Shown here piece by piece: positions 37,262 through 45,606 of a stretch of 64,000 nucleotides of DNA (positions are counted from its first letter, which is position 1; the number at the start of each line of letters is the position of its first letter). Made by a program: the position numbers and the translations under genes. The stretch comes from Rhodoplanes sp963724735 (lineage in GTDB: Bacteria; Pseudomonadota; Alphaproteobacteria; Rhizobiales; Xanthobacteraceae). Under the pieces are notes generated by a model. That model saw only the letters and a program-made list of their open reading frames with translations, made no database searches and was not told the DNA's origin. The stretch is from NCBI GenBank assembly GCA_963724735.1, contig CAVRVX010000004.1:82336-146335 (forward strand). The letters are read 5' to 3'.

Positions 37262-37930
37262 TCAGACGCCAGCGGTCCCGAGCTTCCGGAAGTTGGTGCG
37301 AATTTCCTCGATCGTCTGGCCGATCCCGTCGAGCACGCTCAAGAGCTCTTTCGTGGCGGCTGCCGCGTCTTCAGCCATCAGCATCTCGGCGGCGCGTATC
37401 TCCGCCGTCGTCAGCTCCTTGAGCGCTCGATCGATCGCGCTTGAGTGGTTGCCGACCGCCTCGCGCGCCCGCGTCACTTCCCTCTGATATTCCTGATATC
37501 GACCGAGGAGGTCTTGCACGAACTCCGGCCCAAGCGTGCCGCGCTGGCTGTTGACCCGTCCCATCTGCGCGGAGATCCAGCTCTGATACTGGTCGATGCT
37601 TTGCGACAGCGGCGCGTCGGGCTGCAGTTGGGTGCCCAATTGCACCAAGGCCTCGCGCAAGCTTCGGACCTCCGTCATTCGGCTCTCGACCGTGGCTCCG
37701 GACATCGCCTTAAGGCGATCTACGAGGCCGGAGATCTTCGCTCCGAATGATTGGAGGGTCTTTTGCTGCTCCTGCAGACGCGAGCGAAAGCTCTCCGCCC
37801 GCGAGGCGTCGGGGGCGGCAGGTGCGGAGACTACGGGAAATTGTTGCTTATCGATGGACGCGCCATAGAGCGGGACAGCGGCCAAGCTCAAATACGAAAG
37901 CGCGACACCGATACGTGTCACCCTATTCAT
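37262..37930 (-). CDS. Exported coiled-coil protein
   Basis: This 222-residue protein has a signal peptide (RIGVALSYLSLAAVPLYGA), followed by almost continuous helix with coiled-coil character (SRLQEQQKTLQSFGAKISGL; ELTTAEIRAAEMLMAED). ATG 37930 has GGGAG seven bases upstream. It is the first gene of a two-gene operon with the exported protein at 36528. Resemblance to TrbJ/VirB5-like minor channel proteins is general (size, export, helices) and not enough for an assignment. Confidence 0.65.
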   Translation of the reverse strand: MNRVTRIGVALSYLSLAAVPLYGASIDKQQFPVVSAPAAPDASRAESFRSRLQEQQKTLQSFGAKISGLVDRLKAMSGATVESRMTEVRSLREALVQLGTQLQPDAPLSQSIDQYQSWISAQMGRVNSQRGTLGPEFVQDLLGRYQEYQREVTRAREAVGNHSSAIDRALKELTTAEIRAAEMLMAEDAAAATKELLSVLDGIGQTIEEIRTNFRKLGTAGV

Positions 37931-38116
37931 CGTGAACTCCCGTGAGCGCATGGATATAGAGGTGGCGAGCAGCGCAATCGCTCGCGCACGTTCCTCTCGC
38001 ACTGACGCGCGGCCGATGTTTTTTCTGAAATGTCCGGCCGTCTGGCGACCGAGAGTCGGAGGATTGAATCACAGAGCGAGTCGGACAGGAATCGTTTTCG
38101 CGTGCGGCATTCTGAC

Positions 38117-38635
38117 TCAGAACGGCGCAGCGTGGCCGGTCGATTGCAGATACTTCCATACTAAAGCGGCGGCTTCGAAAATACCCATTCGCGGGTCGGC
38201 GGTCTTCCAAGGTTTGCGCGGAGGCGGGACATACAGGCCGAGCGCGGGAATATGCTGTGCGATGATCTCGGCGATCCGGTGCTTCGTCGTGGCCCCGAGG
38301 TCCTCGAAATAGTCGAGCACCTGCTCACGCGAATAGGTGCGTACCGGCACGCCGCGGCGCTTGGCGAGCTGCAGTGTCTGACGATTGAGCGCTCGGATGC
38401 GGGGCGCGCGGCGCGTGCCGGTCTTGCTGGTGTCTTGGAGGACGAGGACATCGGGGGTATGCAATGTAATGAGCGCGTCGATGTGCTTGAGGCAGCGCGT
38501 CGCTCGATCCCTGCCTTGCAGCTCCGGCGTTCCCCAGTCGACCGGCGAGAACCAGCCTTGCAGCAGTACGAAACCAAACCCCTTCGTGTGGAAATAGATC
38601 GCGAGCACCAGCTTCGGCCGTTTTTGCGAGATCAT
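38117..38635 (-). CDS. RuvC-fold nuclease-like protein
   Basis: This 172-residue protein matches a RuvC-like family found beside XRE genes on rhizobial elements: LAIYFHTKGFGFVLLQG is the first strand, DVLVLQD the central acidic strand, and DPRMGIFEAAALVWKYL the last helix. The first-strand aspartate of RuvC is replaced (IYFHT in place of D-P-G), so catalysis may be altered or lost. ATG 38635 overlaps the XRE stop (ATGA), showing translational coupling to the regulator. A role in junction cleavage or element transfer is inference. Confidence 0.72.
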   Translation of the reverse strand: MISQKRPKLVLAIYFHTKGFGFVLLQGWFSPVDWGTPELQGRDRATRCLKHIDALITLHTPDVLVLQDTSKTGTRRAPRIRALNRQTLQLAKRRGVPVRTYSREQVLDYFEDLGATTKHRIAEIIAQHIPALGLYVPPPRKPWKTADPRMGIFEAAALVWKYLQSTGHAAPF

Positions 38636-38988
38636 ACGCTGGTGGCGCGCTTCCTTCGGTCGGCGCGCGCGATGGCGTCTTCGAGCAGCTCGATCTTCTT
38701 TTTCGTTCGCTTCGAGGGATCGCCCTGTATCGTCTCGTACAGCTCCTGCACGCGCGCCATGACGAGATGCTCGATGCCCGCCGAAATGTCCGGGAAGAGC
38801 TCCTGTGCTGGAGTGTCGAAGAGGATGAAGCAGGCCATTACGAGTGCGAGCGTCGGCGGCCGCTGCTTCTTTTCGATGCGGGAAATGACGTCCGGCCTGT
38901 CCCACCCCAAAAGGTACGCGAGCTCCTTTTGCGAGAGCCCCCAGCGCAGGCGGTATGAGCGTAGATAGTTTATGGGTCTCCGTTGCAT
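38632..38988 (-). CDS. XRE-family repressor-like regulator
   Basis: This 118-residue protein has a classic HTH_3 N-terminus (YRLRWGLSQKELAYLLGWDRPDVISRIEKKQRPP, residues 11-44) and a helical C-terminus (LVMARVQELYETIQGD) for oligomerisation. It is translationally coupled to the RuvC-like gene. Eight bases before its start is a 34-base imperfect inverted repeat, and a second perfect palindrome lies further upstream; autoregulation is likely. The probable switch gene of the element. Confidence 0.82.
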   Translation of the reverse strand: MQRRPINYLRSYRLRWGLSQKELAYLLGWDRPDVISRIEKKQRPPTLALVMACFILFDTPAQELFPDISAGIEHLVMARVQELYETIQGDPSKRTKKKIELLEDAIARADRRKRATSV

Positions 38989-38996
38989 TCATGGTG

Positions 38997-39030
38997 CGTG
39001 TTCGCCGGACACACTGTGTCGGAGAACACG
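38997..39030. promoter_or_regulatory. Inverted-repeat operator before the XRE gene
   Basis: The arms CGTGTTC and GAACACG face each other, with inner arms GACACA/TGTGTC around a short centre. The site begins 8 bases upstream of the XRE start codon, so repressor bound here would block its own transcript. Confidence 0.68.
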
Positions 39031-39073
39031 TCGCCATGATGTGCGAGACGCGAGACGCTCGGTAGGGGTGAGG

Positions 39074-39092
39074 ATTTGCCAAATTGGCAAAT
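39074..39092. promoter_or_regulatory. Perfect 19-base palindrome upstream of the XRE operon
   Basis: ATTTGCCAA-A-TTGGCAAAT is a perfect inverted repeat with a one-base centre, 86 bases upstream of the XRE start. It is a candidate second operator or the site of another regulator. Confidence 0.65.
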
Positions 39093-39113
39093 GCTTCCAT
39101 TACGTAAGAGAGC

Positions 39114-39237
39114 GGGGACGAGGGGACATGGGGAGGTGATTCCGCTCGACCGAAGTATGTGCGGACCCATGCGGTTGGTTCGTATGGAAACGGGACGCGG
39201 ATATCGTATGCAAAGTCCCCACGTCCCCTTGTCCCCC
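39114..39237. repeat. G-rich inverted repeat in the XRE-ATPase intergenic region
   Basis: A run of GGGGAC-type units at 39114-39135 (GGGGACGAGGGGACATGGGG) has its complement at 39216-39237 (CCCCACGTCCCCTTGTCCCC), about 80 bases apart. The arms are long enough to form a large stem and could be a processing or terminator structure after the ATPase gene, or part of a transfer/replication origin. Confidence 0.6.
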
Positions 39238-39238
39238 A

Positions 39239-40561
39239 TTATATCTCCGCTGCGGGGCTCGGTATGACGCTGATCCCATACCGTGTGCACAGCAGCTCGA
39301 TCTTCGAGCGCTCCTGCATGGGCACCACGTAGACGCCGTGGCTCTTGTACGTGCGGATGTTGAGGCGCTTCCGGAGGATGCTCCCCACCCACCGGTTCGT
39401 GATGGGGCGGTCGTACTCGTCGCCGTAGCGCTCGATGAGGCCGGTCGCGATATCCGAGACGGGGACCACCGGTCGCTCCGAGCTACTCATCAGCTCGGCG
39501 AGGATTTCGAGGACTTGCGCTTCGACCAGAAGCCCGCGGTCTGCGACGAGATTCCGTTGCGCTTCCTGCGCCATCGAGCGCAGCTCTGATCGCAGCGTGT
39601 CGTCGGCGACCACGCTCATGAGCGGCAGCAGGATTTGATTGAGCCGCGGCTCGATCGTCCGGTCGACCAAGCTCTCGTCGAGCTTGACCTCATGCCGCCG
39701 ATGAAAGCGATACAGCAGGAGCTTGTTGCGCAGCTCGCGCGCTTCCTCTTTGAAGCTGTCGGGCAGATTGATCGGGATATCGGAGCGTAGCTTCCGTGAG
39801 CCCATCTCTTCGGTGAGAAAGCGGCTTTCGAGCGCCTTGTCGTCGTAGCTGCCGCGGGTGGCGACGATCTTCGGACCGAACACCTGGAACGCCTGCGGAT
39901 TGAACTCGCGCTGGCGGTTCATCATGGTGCGCAAGACGGGCAGGCCGCGAACATTGCCGTTGTTGAGGATCTTGACGATCTCCGCCCGCTCGTCGCTGAA
40001 GCGGAAATCCGCCTCGTCGAAGATGAGCGTGCCGCGGAAGGCGTCGAGGGTGTGGAAGATCGGCGATACCGTCGAAGCCCCGCTCGCGAAGAAGCCCTTG
40101 TAGCAGAGCGAGCCGATCGTGAGGAGCGCCCGGGTCTTCCCGCTGCCGTAATCCCCTCGCAGCCGAAGGTACGGCAGCTCATTGAAGGCGTCATAGAGCC
40201 AGGTCAGGAGGACGTAGTGCGTGGCGACGTTCTCGAACGACTCGCTGAAATCCACGTACCGGTGAATGAAAGCCCGTATGTCCGCGACGAGCTGCGCCTC
40301 GCTCCCGTATATCCGGGGCTCACTGGGAAGAAGCACGACCTCATTCTTGATCAGGTTGTTATTTGCCGAGAACGGCACGAGCTTCGCGTCGGGTCCGAGA
40401 TCGATCGCGTCCTGCAGCGTCCACCGACCGGCGCTATAGATCGCAAACAGCGTCCGCCGCAGGTCCGGGCGGAACACCATCTCAACGATCGTCCCGTCAT
40501 CGAGAACCGCCGACGCCGTCGGCACGATCCGCTTCTTGTTTGGCTGGTCACTGCTTTCCAC
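39239..40561 (-). CDS. P-loop ATPase with C-terminal winged helix
   Basis: This 440-residue protein has Walker A GDYGSGKTRA near residue 140 and Walker B GTLIFDEADFRFS near 185, with a sensor-like segment PKIVATRGSYDD. The arrangement resembles the helicase-like half of mobile-element primase/helicase proteins, but no primase domain is visible. The C-terminal region (RWVGSILRKRLNI) looks like a winged helix. The start is GTG 40561. It is the most upstream gene of the minus-strand block, and a role in element replication is plausible but unproven. Confidence 0.65.
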   Translation of the reverse strand: MESSDQPNKKRIVPTASAVLDDGTIVEMVFRPDLRRTLFAIYSAGRWTLQDAIDLGPDAKLVPFSANNNLIKNEVVLLPSEPRIYGSEAQLVADIRAFIHRYVDFSESFENVATHYVLLTWLYDAFNELPYLRLRGDYGSGKTRALLTIGSLCYKGFFASGASTVSPIFHTLDAFRGTLIFDEADFRFSDERAEIVKILNNGNVRGLPVLRTMMNRQREFNPQAFQVFGPKIVATRGSYDDKALESRFLTEEMGSRKLRSDIPINLPDSFKEEARELRNKLLLYRFHRRHEVKLDESLVDRTIEPRLNQILLPLMSVVADDTLRSELRSMAQEAQRNLVADRGLLVEAQVLEILAELMSSSERPVVPVSDIATGLIERYGDEYDRPITNRWVGSILRKRLNIRTYKSHGVYVVPMQERSKIELLCTRYGISVIPSPAAEI

Positions 40562-41016
40562 CCAGCCAGATTATGTGGGTCTCGGCAAAATCGAAGGCGC
40601 GGGTTTATGCCAGTTCAGCCAGATCGCCCAAAAAAATGTAGATTATGGCGTCGTGCTTGCCATCGCATTTTCCGATATCGATGCACTGTCCGTGAAGGCA
40701 GACGTGGTTGAGCTATCTGTCGAAGCGGACGAACTCACATCGTCCCCTGTCACTGCGCAGCCCGCCGGCATGGCAACAGGATCAGACGCCATGACCAAAG
40801 AGCAGAAGATTATTCGTAGGAAGATTGGGCAGATCACGAAATGAACGAAAGTCTGCCGTTAGCCATAAGCGTCACCCAATATCCGCCATAGCCGATAAGA
40901 AAAGGGCGGAGAAAAGGCAGTGGCAGCCCAGAGCAACCGCTGACAATGTTCGTCTAGACGCTAGCCACCATACTATCCTCTGACGTACAATTGGAATGTG
41001 GCCGGAGTGGGCGGGT
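40562..41016. other. Intergenic region with an IS481 transposase remnant
   Basis: A plus-strand frame at 40791-40844 reads MTKEQKIIRRKIGQITK and stops. This closely resembles the first residues of IS481-family transposases, after which the similarity ends, so it appears to be a stub left by deletion. The rest of the stretch holds the promoter of the ATPase gene and no other convincing gene. Confidence 0.45.
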
Positions 41017-42499
41017 ATGAACAAGTTTGTCGAAGACCTTCGGCAGCGTAAGCTGCAAATCGATTTCACGGAGCTGAAACTCGTCCAGAGCAAGGCTACT
41101 AACCCGGTGTCCTACACAGGCGCGGGCTACATCCGCCAAACGGACGATGATCTTCTCAGCTTCAAGCTCTATTCCGTCCACTTCGCGAACACCAACTGCG
41201 TCCCCGACCTCAAAAGGCTCGGTCGCTTCGTCTCTGGCACGCTTTACGACGACGAAGATTATTACACCTTGACCGGCACCGCGGTCGACGGAACGACCTG
41301 GGTGGCGGAAAAAGTCCTGCCTCATGCAGATTGGCCGCTTTCGCGCACCAACCCTGTGCTGCAGGGCCGCATCGCGCACTGCGTGCGCGGCGAACGCTCC
41401 CCCACCAGCCGCGACCTGCAAATGTACTACTTCGAGAAGGCCGATATTCCGTGCTGGCTGAACCAAGTGAAATTCGACGCCGGCGGCTGCGAATTCCATA
41501 TCGAGACAACGGAAGTCGGTTTCTCCGTCACGGCCAAGTCCGACGCGACGATACCCAAGCACTTCCATGTGCGGGTAGAGGAGAGCCTTCGCTCCCTCCT
41601 TGCACGCTCGATCAGCTGCCGCGCGCTCATGGAACACGGCCCGCTCCAGCTTTTTTCAAGCAATCAGCGATCACACCGAACGCTCTTACCGCCGCCGATC
41701 GCGCGCAGTGGCCCTGCATGGCATGACGATTTATGGCGCCTTTTTAAGTGCTATCTCGACTACGTTGTCCGTGGAACCACGCAAGCCTATTGGAATACGT
41801 GCACGAACCATCTCCATAATGCGTGCGAGGCAAGCGCAAACTCACTCGAGCCGGGGCATCGGCCTCAGCGTCGCCGTGGAGGGCGTTGCCAGTCTCCTGC
41901 CGAAAGAACTCGATCCTGCGGCTAAGGAGAAGCTCGAGGCGCTCCAAACCTTCATCGTCGATCAGGTGAGTGCGAACGCCGACCACAAGAAGTTTGCGCC
42001 GCGTATCAAAGGGATGGTAAACGGCCTTACGCAAATCCGTGCGATTGATCGCATGAAGGCCCTCGCCGCCAGCGGTGAGACCGATATCGCTCACGTGAAG
42101 GCTTGGGAAAAGCTACGAAACCCCGGCGTCCACCCGACCAAGCGGGCCGAACTCGACATCGCATCGATCGATTATCAGAAGCTGATCGACAAAGTGCACA
42201 GCGTCGTCGTGCTCATGTACCACATTCTCTTCAGCCTCATTGGTTACAAAGGCGGGTACACTGACTATTCGGTGCATGGCTATCCGCAGCGCCAATATCC
42301 TGTAAGTGCCAACGCGGCACCAGCAGAGACGGCACCGGCCTTAGCAGCCGCACCACCTGTGACGAAGGTAAAGAAAGCCAGACCGCGCAAAGCCAGAACC
42401 ACTAAGCCCCCGGCATCAAAAAAGGGCGCGAAGGTCGCGGCAAAGAGGTCGAAAGCTTCAGCTGCGCCGAAGCCGCGAAGGTCCCGCATAAAGAAATAA
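41017..42499 (+). pseudogene. HEPN-domain protein resembling ApeA (one frameshift)
   Basis: The N-terminal part (KFVEDLRQRKLQIDFTELKL ... SFKLYSVHFAN, then VLQGRIAHCV and FDAGGCEFHIE) resembles the N-terminal domain of ApeA-type defence proteins and is in one frame until WNTCTNHLHNACEAS (about 41850). The second frame continues with GLSVAVEGVASLL ... through WEKLRNPGVHP and ends after a Lys/Pro/Ala-rich tail. RNPGVH is an RX4H motif, the active site of HEPN ribonucleases. ApeA is a single-gene abortive-infection system; this homologue would be an abortive RNase if the frame is mended. The start is probably ATG 41017. Confidence 0.7.
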
Positions 42500-42613
42500 G
42501 ATGCGGGCGTTACAACGAACAGCCGTGCTCCTTGAAGCGGCTTTAGTCAGGTACGTCGACAGCAAGAATGGCGGCCCAACCTACATTCGAACTCAAAACC
42601 AGCAAATCTCAGA

Positions 42614-42713
42614 ACGAGCATATGTTGTCCGGGTTGCCCCGGATAGCAGACCAGAGCCTCTATTACGGTCGCGCAAAGATGCAGCATCGTCCGGGATTTC
42701 ATGTAGCAGCAAG
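42614..42713 (+). repeat. Direct repeat A flanking the SIR2/TIR-kinase remnants
   Basis: About 100 bases beginning CGAGCATAT and containing CCCGGATAGCAGACC, GCAAAGATGCAGC and GGGATTTCATGT recur as copy B at 45056-45154 in the same orientation, with roughly four fifths identity. Together they bracket the two broken defence genes. I do not recognise the repeat. Confidence 0.7.
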
Positions 42714-42892
42714 ACAACGAGGCAGCGTACTCGTCCCACGAAGGCGATGCCGCGGAAGAGTGGAAGTGATATTGGGGAGCATTCCCCCGCTTACCGATCT
42801 CTCCAAGAGAGGCTCATATGGCTCGGCGCTCATCGAAGCTCGCGGCCTCCGGAAAGCCCAGCATCTCCTCGCTCTCGCCTCCGGAGGCGCTG

Positions 42893-43390
42893 ATGAGGCG
42901 CGTCGAGCACTTCAGCTATCAAGGCTACCCGGTCCGAAGACCTTTAACCAATATTGTATTCTGGGCGGGTGCCGGTTTCTCAAAAGCTTGGGAACCCAGC
43001 TCTCCAGTGGGGTCGCAGTTATTCACGATCCACGGCGACCTCTCTGGGATCGCTTTCGCTTCTTTCCACCCTCGCAAACCTCTTTGGAACGGACGGCGAA
43101 ATCTCGTACGAGCAATTCCGACAGCTCATCTACCAGCTCGACATGTACGAGCGATACCCCGATCTGCGAAGCCGCTATTTCGATGTCGCTAAAGATCTTC
43201 GACGCGGACACGGTTCCGAAGGCCGCCGGAGGCGTTCCGCTCCGCCTCCAAGTGCGGAAATCCCTAGCCGTCGCAGCCACTTCCGGGTAGTGCCACAAGC
43301 GGTCGTTCGACAACGCTACGCGAGAGCTGCGGGCAATCTGCGCATCCTCGAGCGCTTTGGTGCGCTTGACTTTAGCGACAAGGTTTAAGA
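42893..43390 (+). pseudogene. SIR2-like domain remnant
   Basis: ATG 42893 has GGAGG six bases upstream. The first frame gives TNIVFWAGAGFSKAWEPSSPVGSQLF, where GAGFSK is the NAD-binding glycine signature of SIR2-like defence proteins. The continuation (LANLFGTDGEISYEQFRQLI, YPDLRSRYFDV) is in a second frame from about 43035, and a third frame appears after 43190. The gene is thus broken at least twice, and the C-terminal part cannot be traced. SIR2-like effectors deplete NAD in antiphage systems. Confidence 0.68.
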
Positions 43391-43483
43391 ACAAGACAGT
43401 AGTGGCGCGCCTTGCGGAGCAGGCTGCCAGATGTGACAACAACTCTCGACGTTCTTGTCGCAACTCCACGGTTCGACCAGGCA

Positions 43484-44830
43484 ATGAACAACCACGCGGG
43501 CGCTGTCGCGGCAGCCTTTCTCAGTCATTCGACGGCTGATCGAGCAACGGTAGAGGTCATAGACCAGGCCCTCAATTCTCGGGGCGTCTCAACGTGGGTC
43601 TCCTACCGAGATATTCGACCCGGCTCTGTTTACGCCGAAGAGCTAGAATCAGCAATCCAGATCATTCTCAGCTTGTGATCGTTCTTATCTCCAAGAATGC
43701 GAATGCAAGTAAGGAAAAATCATAAAGAGGTTGAGCTTTCCCTCAGTTTTAGCAAACCACTGCTTCCAGTATTGATTAATGGTTCTTAAACCTCACGGTG
43801 GCCTTGCGTACCATCTCGCTTCCAGGAACTGGCTGAATTGGAGCAACGATCCCCAGACCTGCCTAAATCGAATTTACAAAGCTTCAGTCAGCGGCGCGCT
43901 CGCTGAACTGAGACAGGCAGTGGTGTCCCGACCATATTTAGCCGCCAGTATCGCGATGGTCTCTCGTAGCGCTAGTATCGCACTTCCGGCACCCTCCGAA
44001 TGGGGTACGTGGGACTGACAAAGCAGAAGACCAGTTTCCCGCGCTGCCTATTGGGTCAATCATCGGAAGCTATAGAGTTGTCCAACATCTTAGCACTAGC
44101 AATTTTTCCTGCTACTGAATATAGTGGAAAGCGCGGCTTTTGGCCAACGCATATTTATGAAGGAGTTTCGCCCAAACGGCATGCGTGTGGAGCGGAGGGC
44201 CGACCGCGTAACAATTGTGTGGAATTCGAAATCGGTTGTTCTGGTCGCGCAAATTTGAGAGGAAGCTGATGCGCGATTTCCTCCGTGAGTCAGACACTTT
44301 GACTAATTTAAAGCACAAGTCAATCCCAAGATGCGAAGAGATAATTCAGAAGAACGGTACTGCATACATCATCATGGAGTACGTGGAAGGAACGCCATTA
44401 TCCGCGTACTTGGATCGTTATGGGCCGATGTCGTGGCAAGAAGCACGACAGTTATTCGTGATGCTGCTCGACGCAGTTTCATATTGCCACCAGAGGCGCG
44501 TATTTCATTGTGACATTCACCCGAGAAATATTATGATTTCAACCGACAGGCCTCCAATGTTGGTCGATTTTGGTGCTGCAATCGACCTGAGGGCTCTTAA
44601 AGCAAACGGGTCGGGATCTTCGGATCAAGACATTTACACCCGGGTTCTCTCCGCCGGAGTTAGTTGCTTCAATAGGAAGGACAATTGAGCCGACGTTGAT
44701 CGACGCTCAACAGAATCTCTTTTCTCTGGGGGCGGTAGCTTTTGTGGCCATCACAGGCAAACTACCGAAGATTGGCGATTTGCAAAAAGAGAACAAACAT
44801 GCTGGTTTTCCAGTATGGCCTTCAGGTTAG
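43484..44830 (+). pseudogene. TIR domain fused to a Ser/Thr protein kinase (several frameshifts)
   Basis: The N-terminal TIR domain starts at ATG 43484: AAAFLSHSTADRATVEVIDQ, RGVSTWVSYRDIRPGS and YAEELESAI. After TAG-type frame loss it continues as QLVIVLISKNANASKE, then EVELSLSFSKPLLPVLING and GLAYHLASRNWL in shifted frames. From about 44068 a kinase follows: GSYRVVQHLSTSNFS (Gly loop), RIFMKEFRP (catalytic Lys), YIIMEYVEGTPL, HCDIHPRNIMI (catalytic loop), LVDFGAAID and, in another frame, PELVASIGRTIEP with NLFSLGAVAFVAITGKLP. All kinase landmarks can be found, but at least four frame changes break the gene. It would be a TIR (NAD-cleaving or signalling) effector controlled by a kinase. Confidence 0.72.
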
Positions 44831-45575
44831 CTTCGCCGCGACAATTGGGTGGTGCCTTAGCATCGAGAAGGGGCGTCGCCCCCAATCTTCCCAGCAGGTC
44901 TTGGATTTAATGGCAGCCTAAGGGGAGGTCCGCACCGCGATCTGGCGTCGCGTCGGCATCATGCGCGGCAACGCCTGCGCCCCTGCGCCAGGCTAGCGCA
45001 GTGTTGTGCTGCTCGTTCTGAGCTTTACTAGTTTTGACCCGTAAGAGAAGTCGTGACGAGCATATCTTTTCCGGGTTGGCCCGGATAGCAGACCTGCGCC
45101 CCTGTTACGGTACCGCAAAGATGCAGCTTCATCGGGGATTTCATGTGGCAGCAGGATTTGTTGCCAGCAAACGGGAGGGGGCCTGTTCGTCACTGCTCCG
45201 CCCTACACCCCGCCTTTAGGGTAAGGCGGGGTAAACGGTCGCCATGCGCAGCCATGAGCAGCTATGTAGGGGCGATAAGGCGGGGTTCGCCGTCCGGCTT
45301 GCGAGCTTTTCGCCCTCATAAAAGGCTCGGGCGAGGTCTGGTTCATTGTTCCTCCTCGGGTTCGAAATTGATTAAGGGGCGGACGTTCGTCCGGCTATAT
45401 AAATCAATCTCTCATTGAGGAGGACGCATTGCATGGGGGAAGGGGTATAGAGCCACTGATAACGCACGATGCCACATTTCAACGCCTGAAAGCGATTTCC
45501 AGGCGTCAACGTCTTCCTCGTCGCGATCGAGTTTTTTGATCCGCGAAAACTTGCAGTTTTGATTTTCTGATTTTC
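44831..45575. other. Gene-free stretch with repeat copy B and a hairpin
   Basis: About 745 bases between the kinase remnant and the IS30 element. It contains direct repeat B (45056-45154), the hairpin CCCCGCCTT-N-AAGGCGGGG at about 45205-45232 that recurs in both RHS remnants, and a small inverted repeat ACGCCTG/CAGGCGT near 45482. No open frame here is convincing. Confidence 0.55.
45056..45154 (+). repeat. Direct repeat B
   Basis: Partner of repeat A (42614-42713), same orientation. It shares CGAGCATAT, CCCGGATAGCAGACC and GCAAAGATGCAGC. The 2.4-kb segment between the copies holds the SIR2-like and TIR-kinase remnants. Confidence 0.7.
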
Positions 45576-45606
45576 ATTTTTTCCGAATTTCAAATTGTTA
45601 GACTCT

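Noticed and set aside
42985..43000. AGCTTGGGAA, complementary to the tRNA-Gly anticodon-loop junction, also at 30146
   Set aside because: Considered as the second attachment site, but both lie inside recognisable coding sequence and have no tRNA arm next to them.
43023..43484. 153-residue minus-strand open frame opposite the SIR2-like remnant
   Set aside because: The plus strand has SIR2 and TIR motifs on both sides; this frame shows no domain and is likely a shadow.
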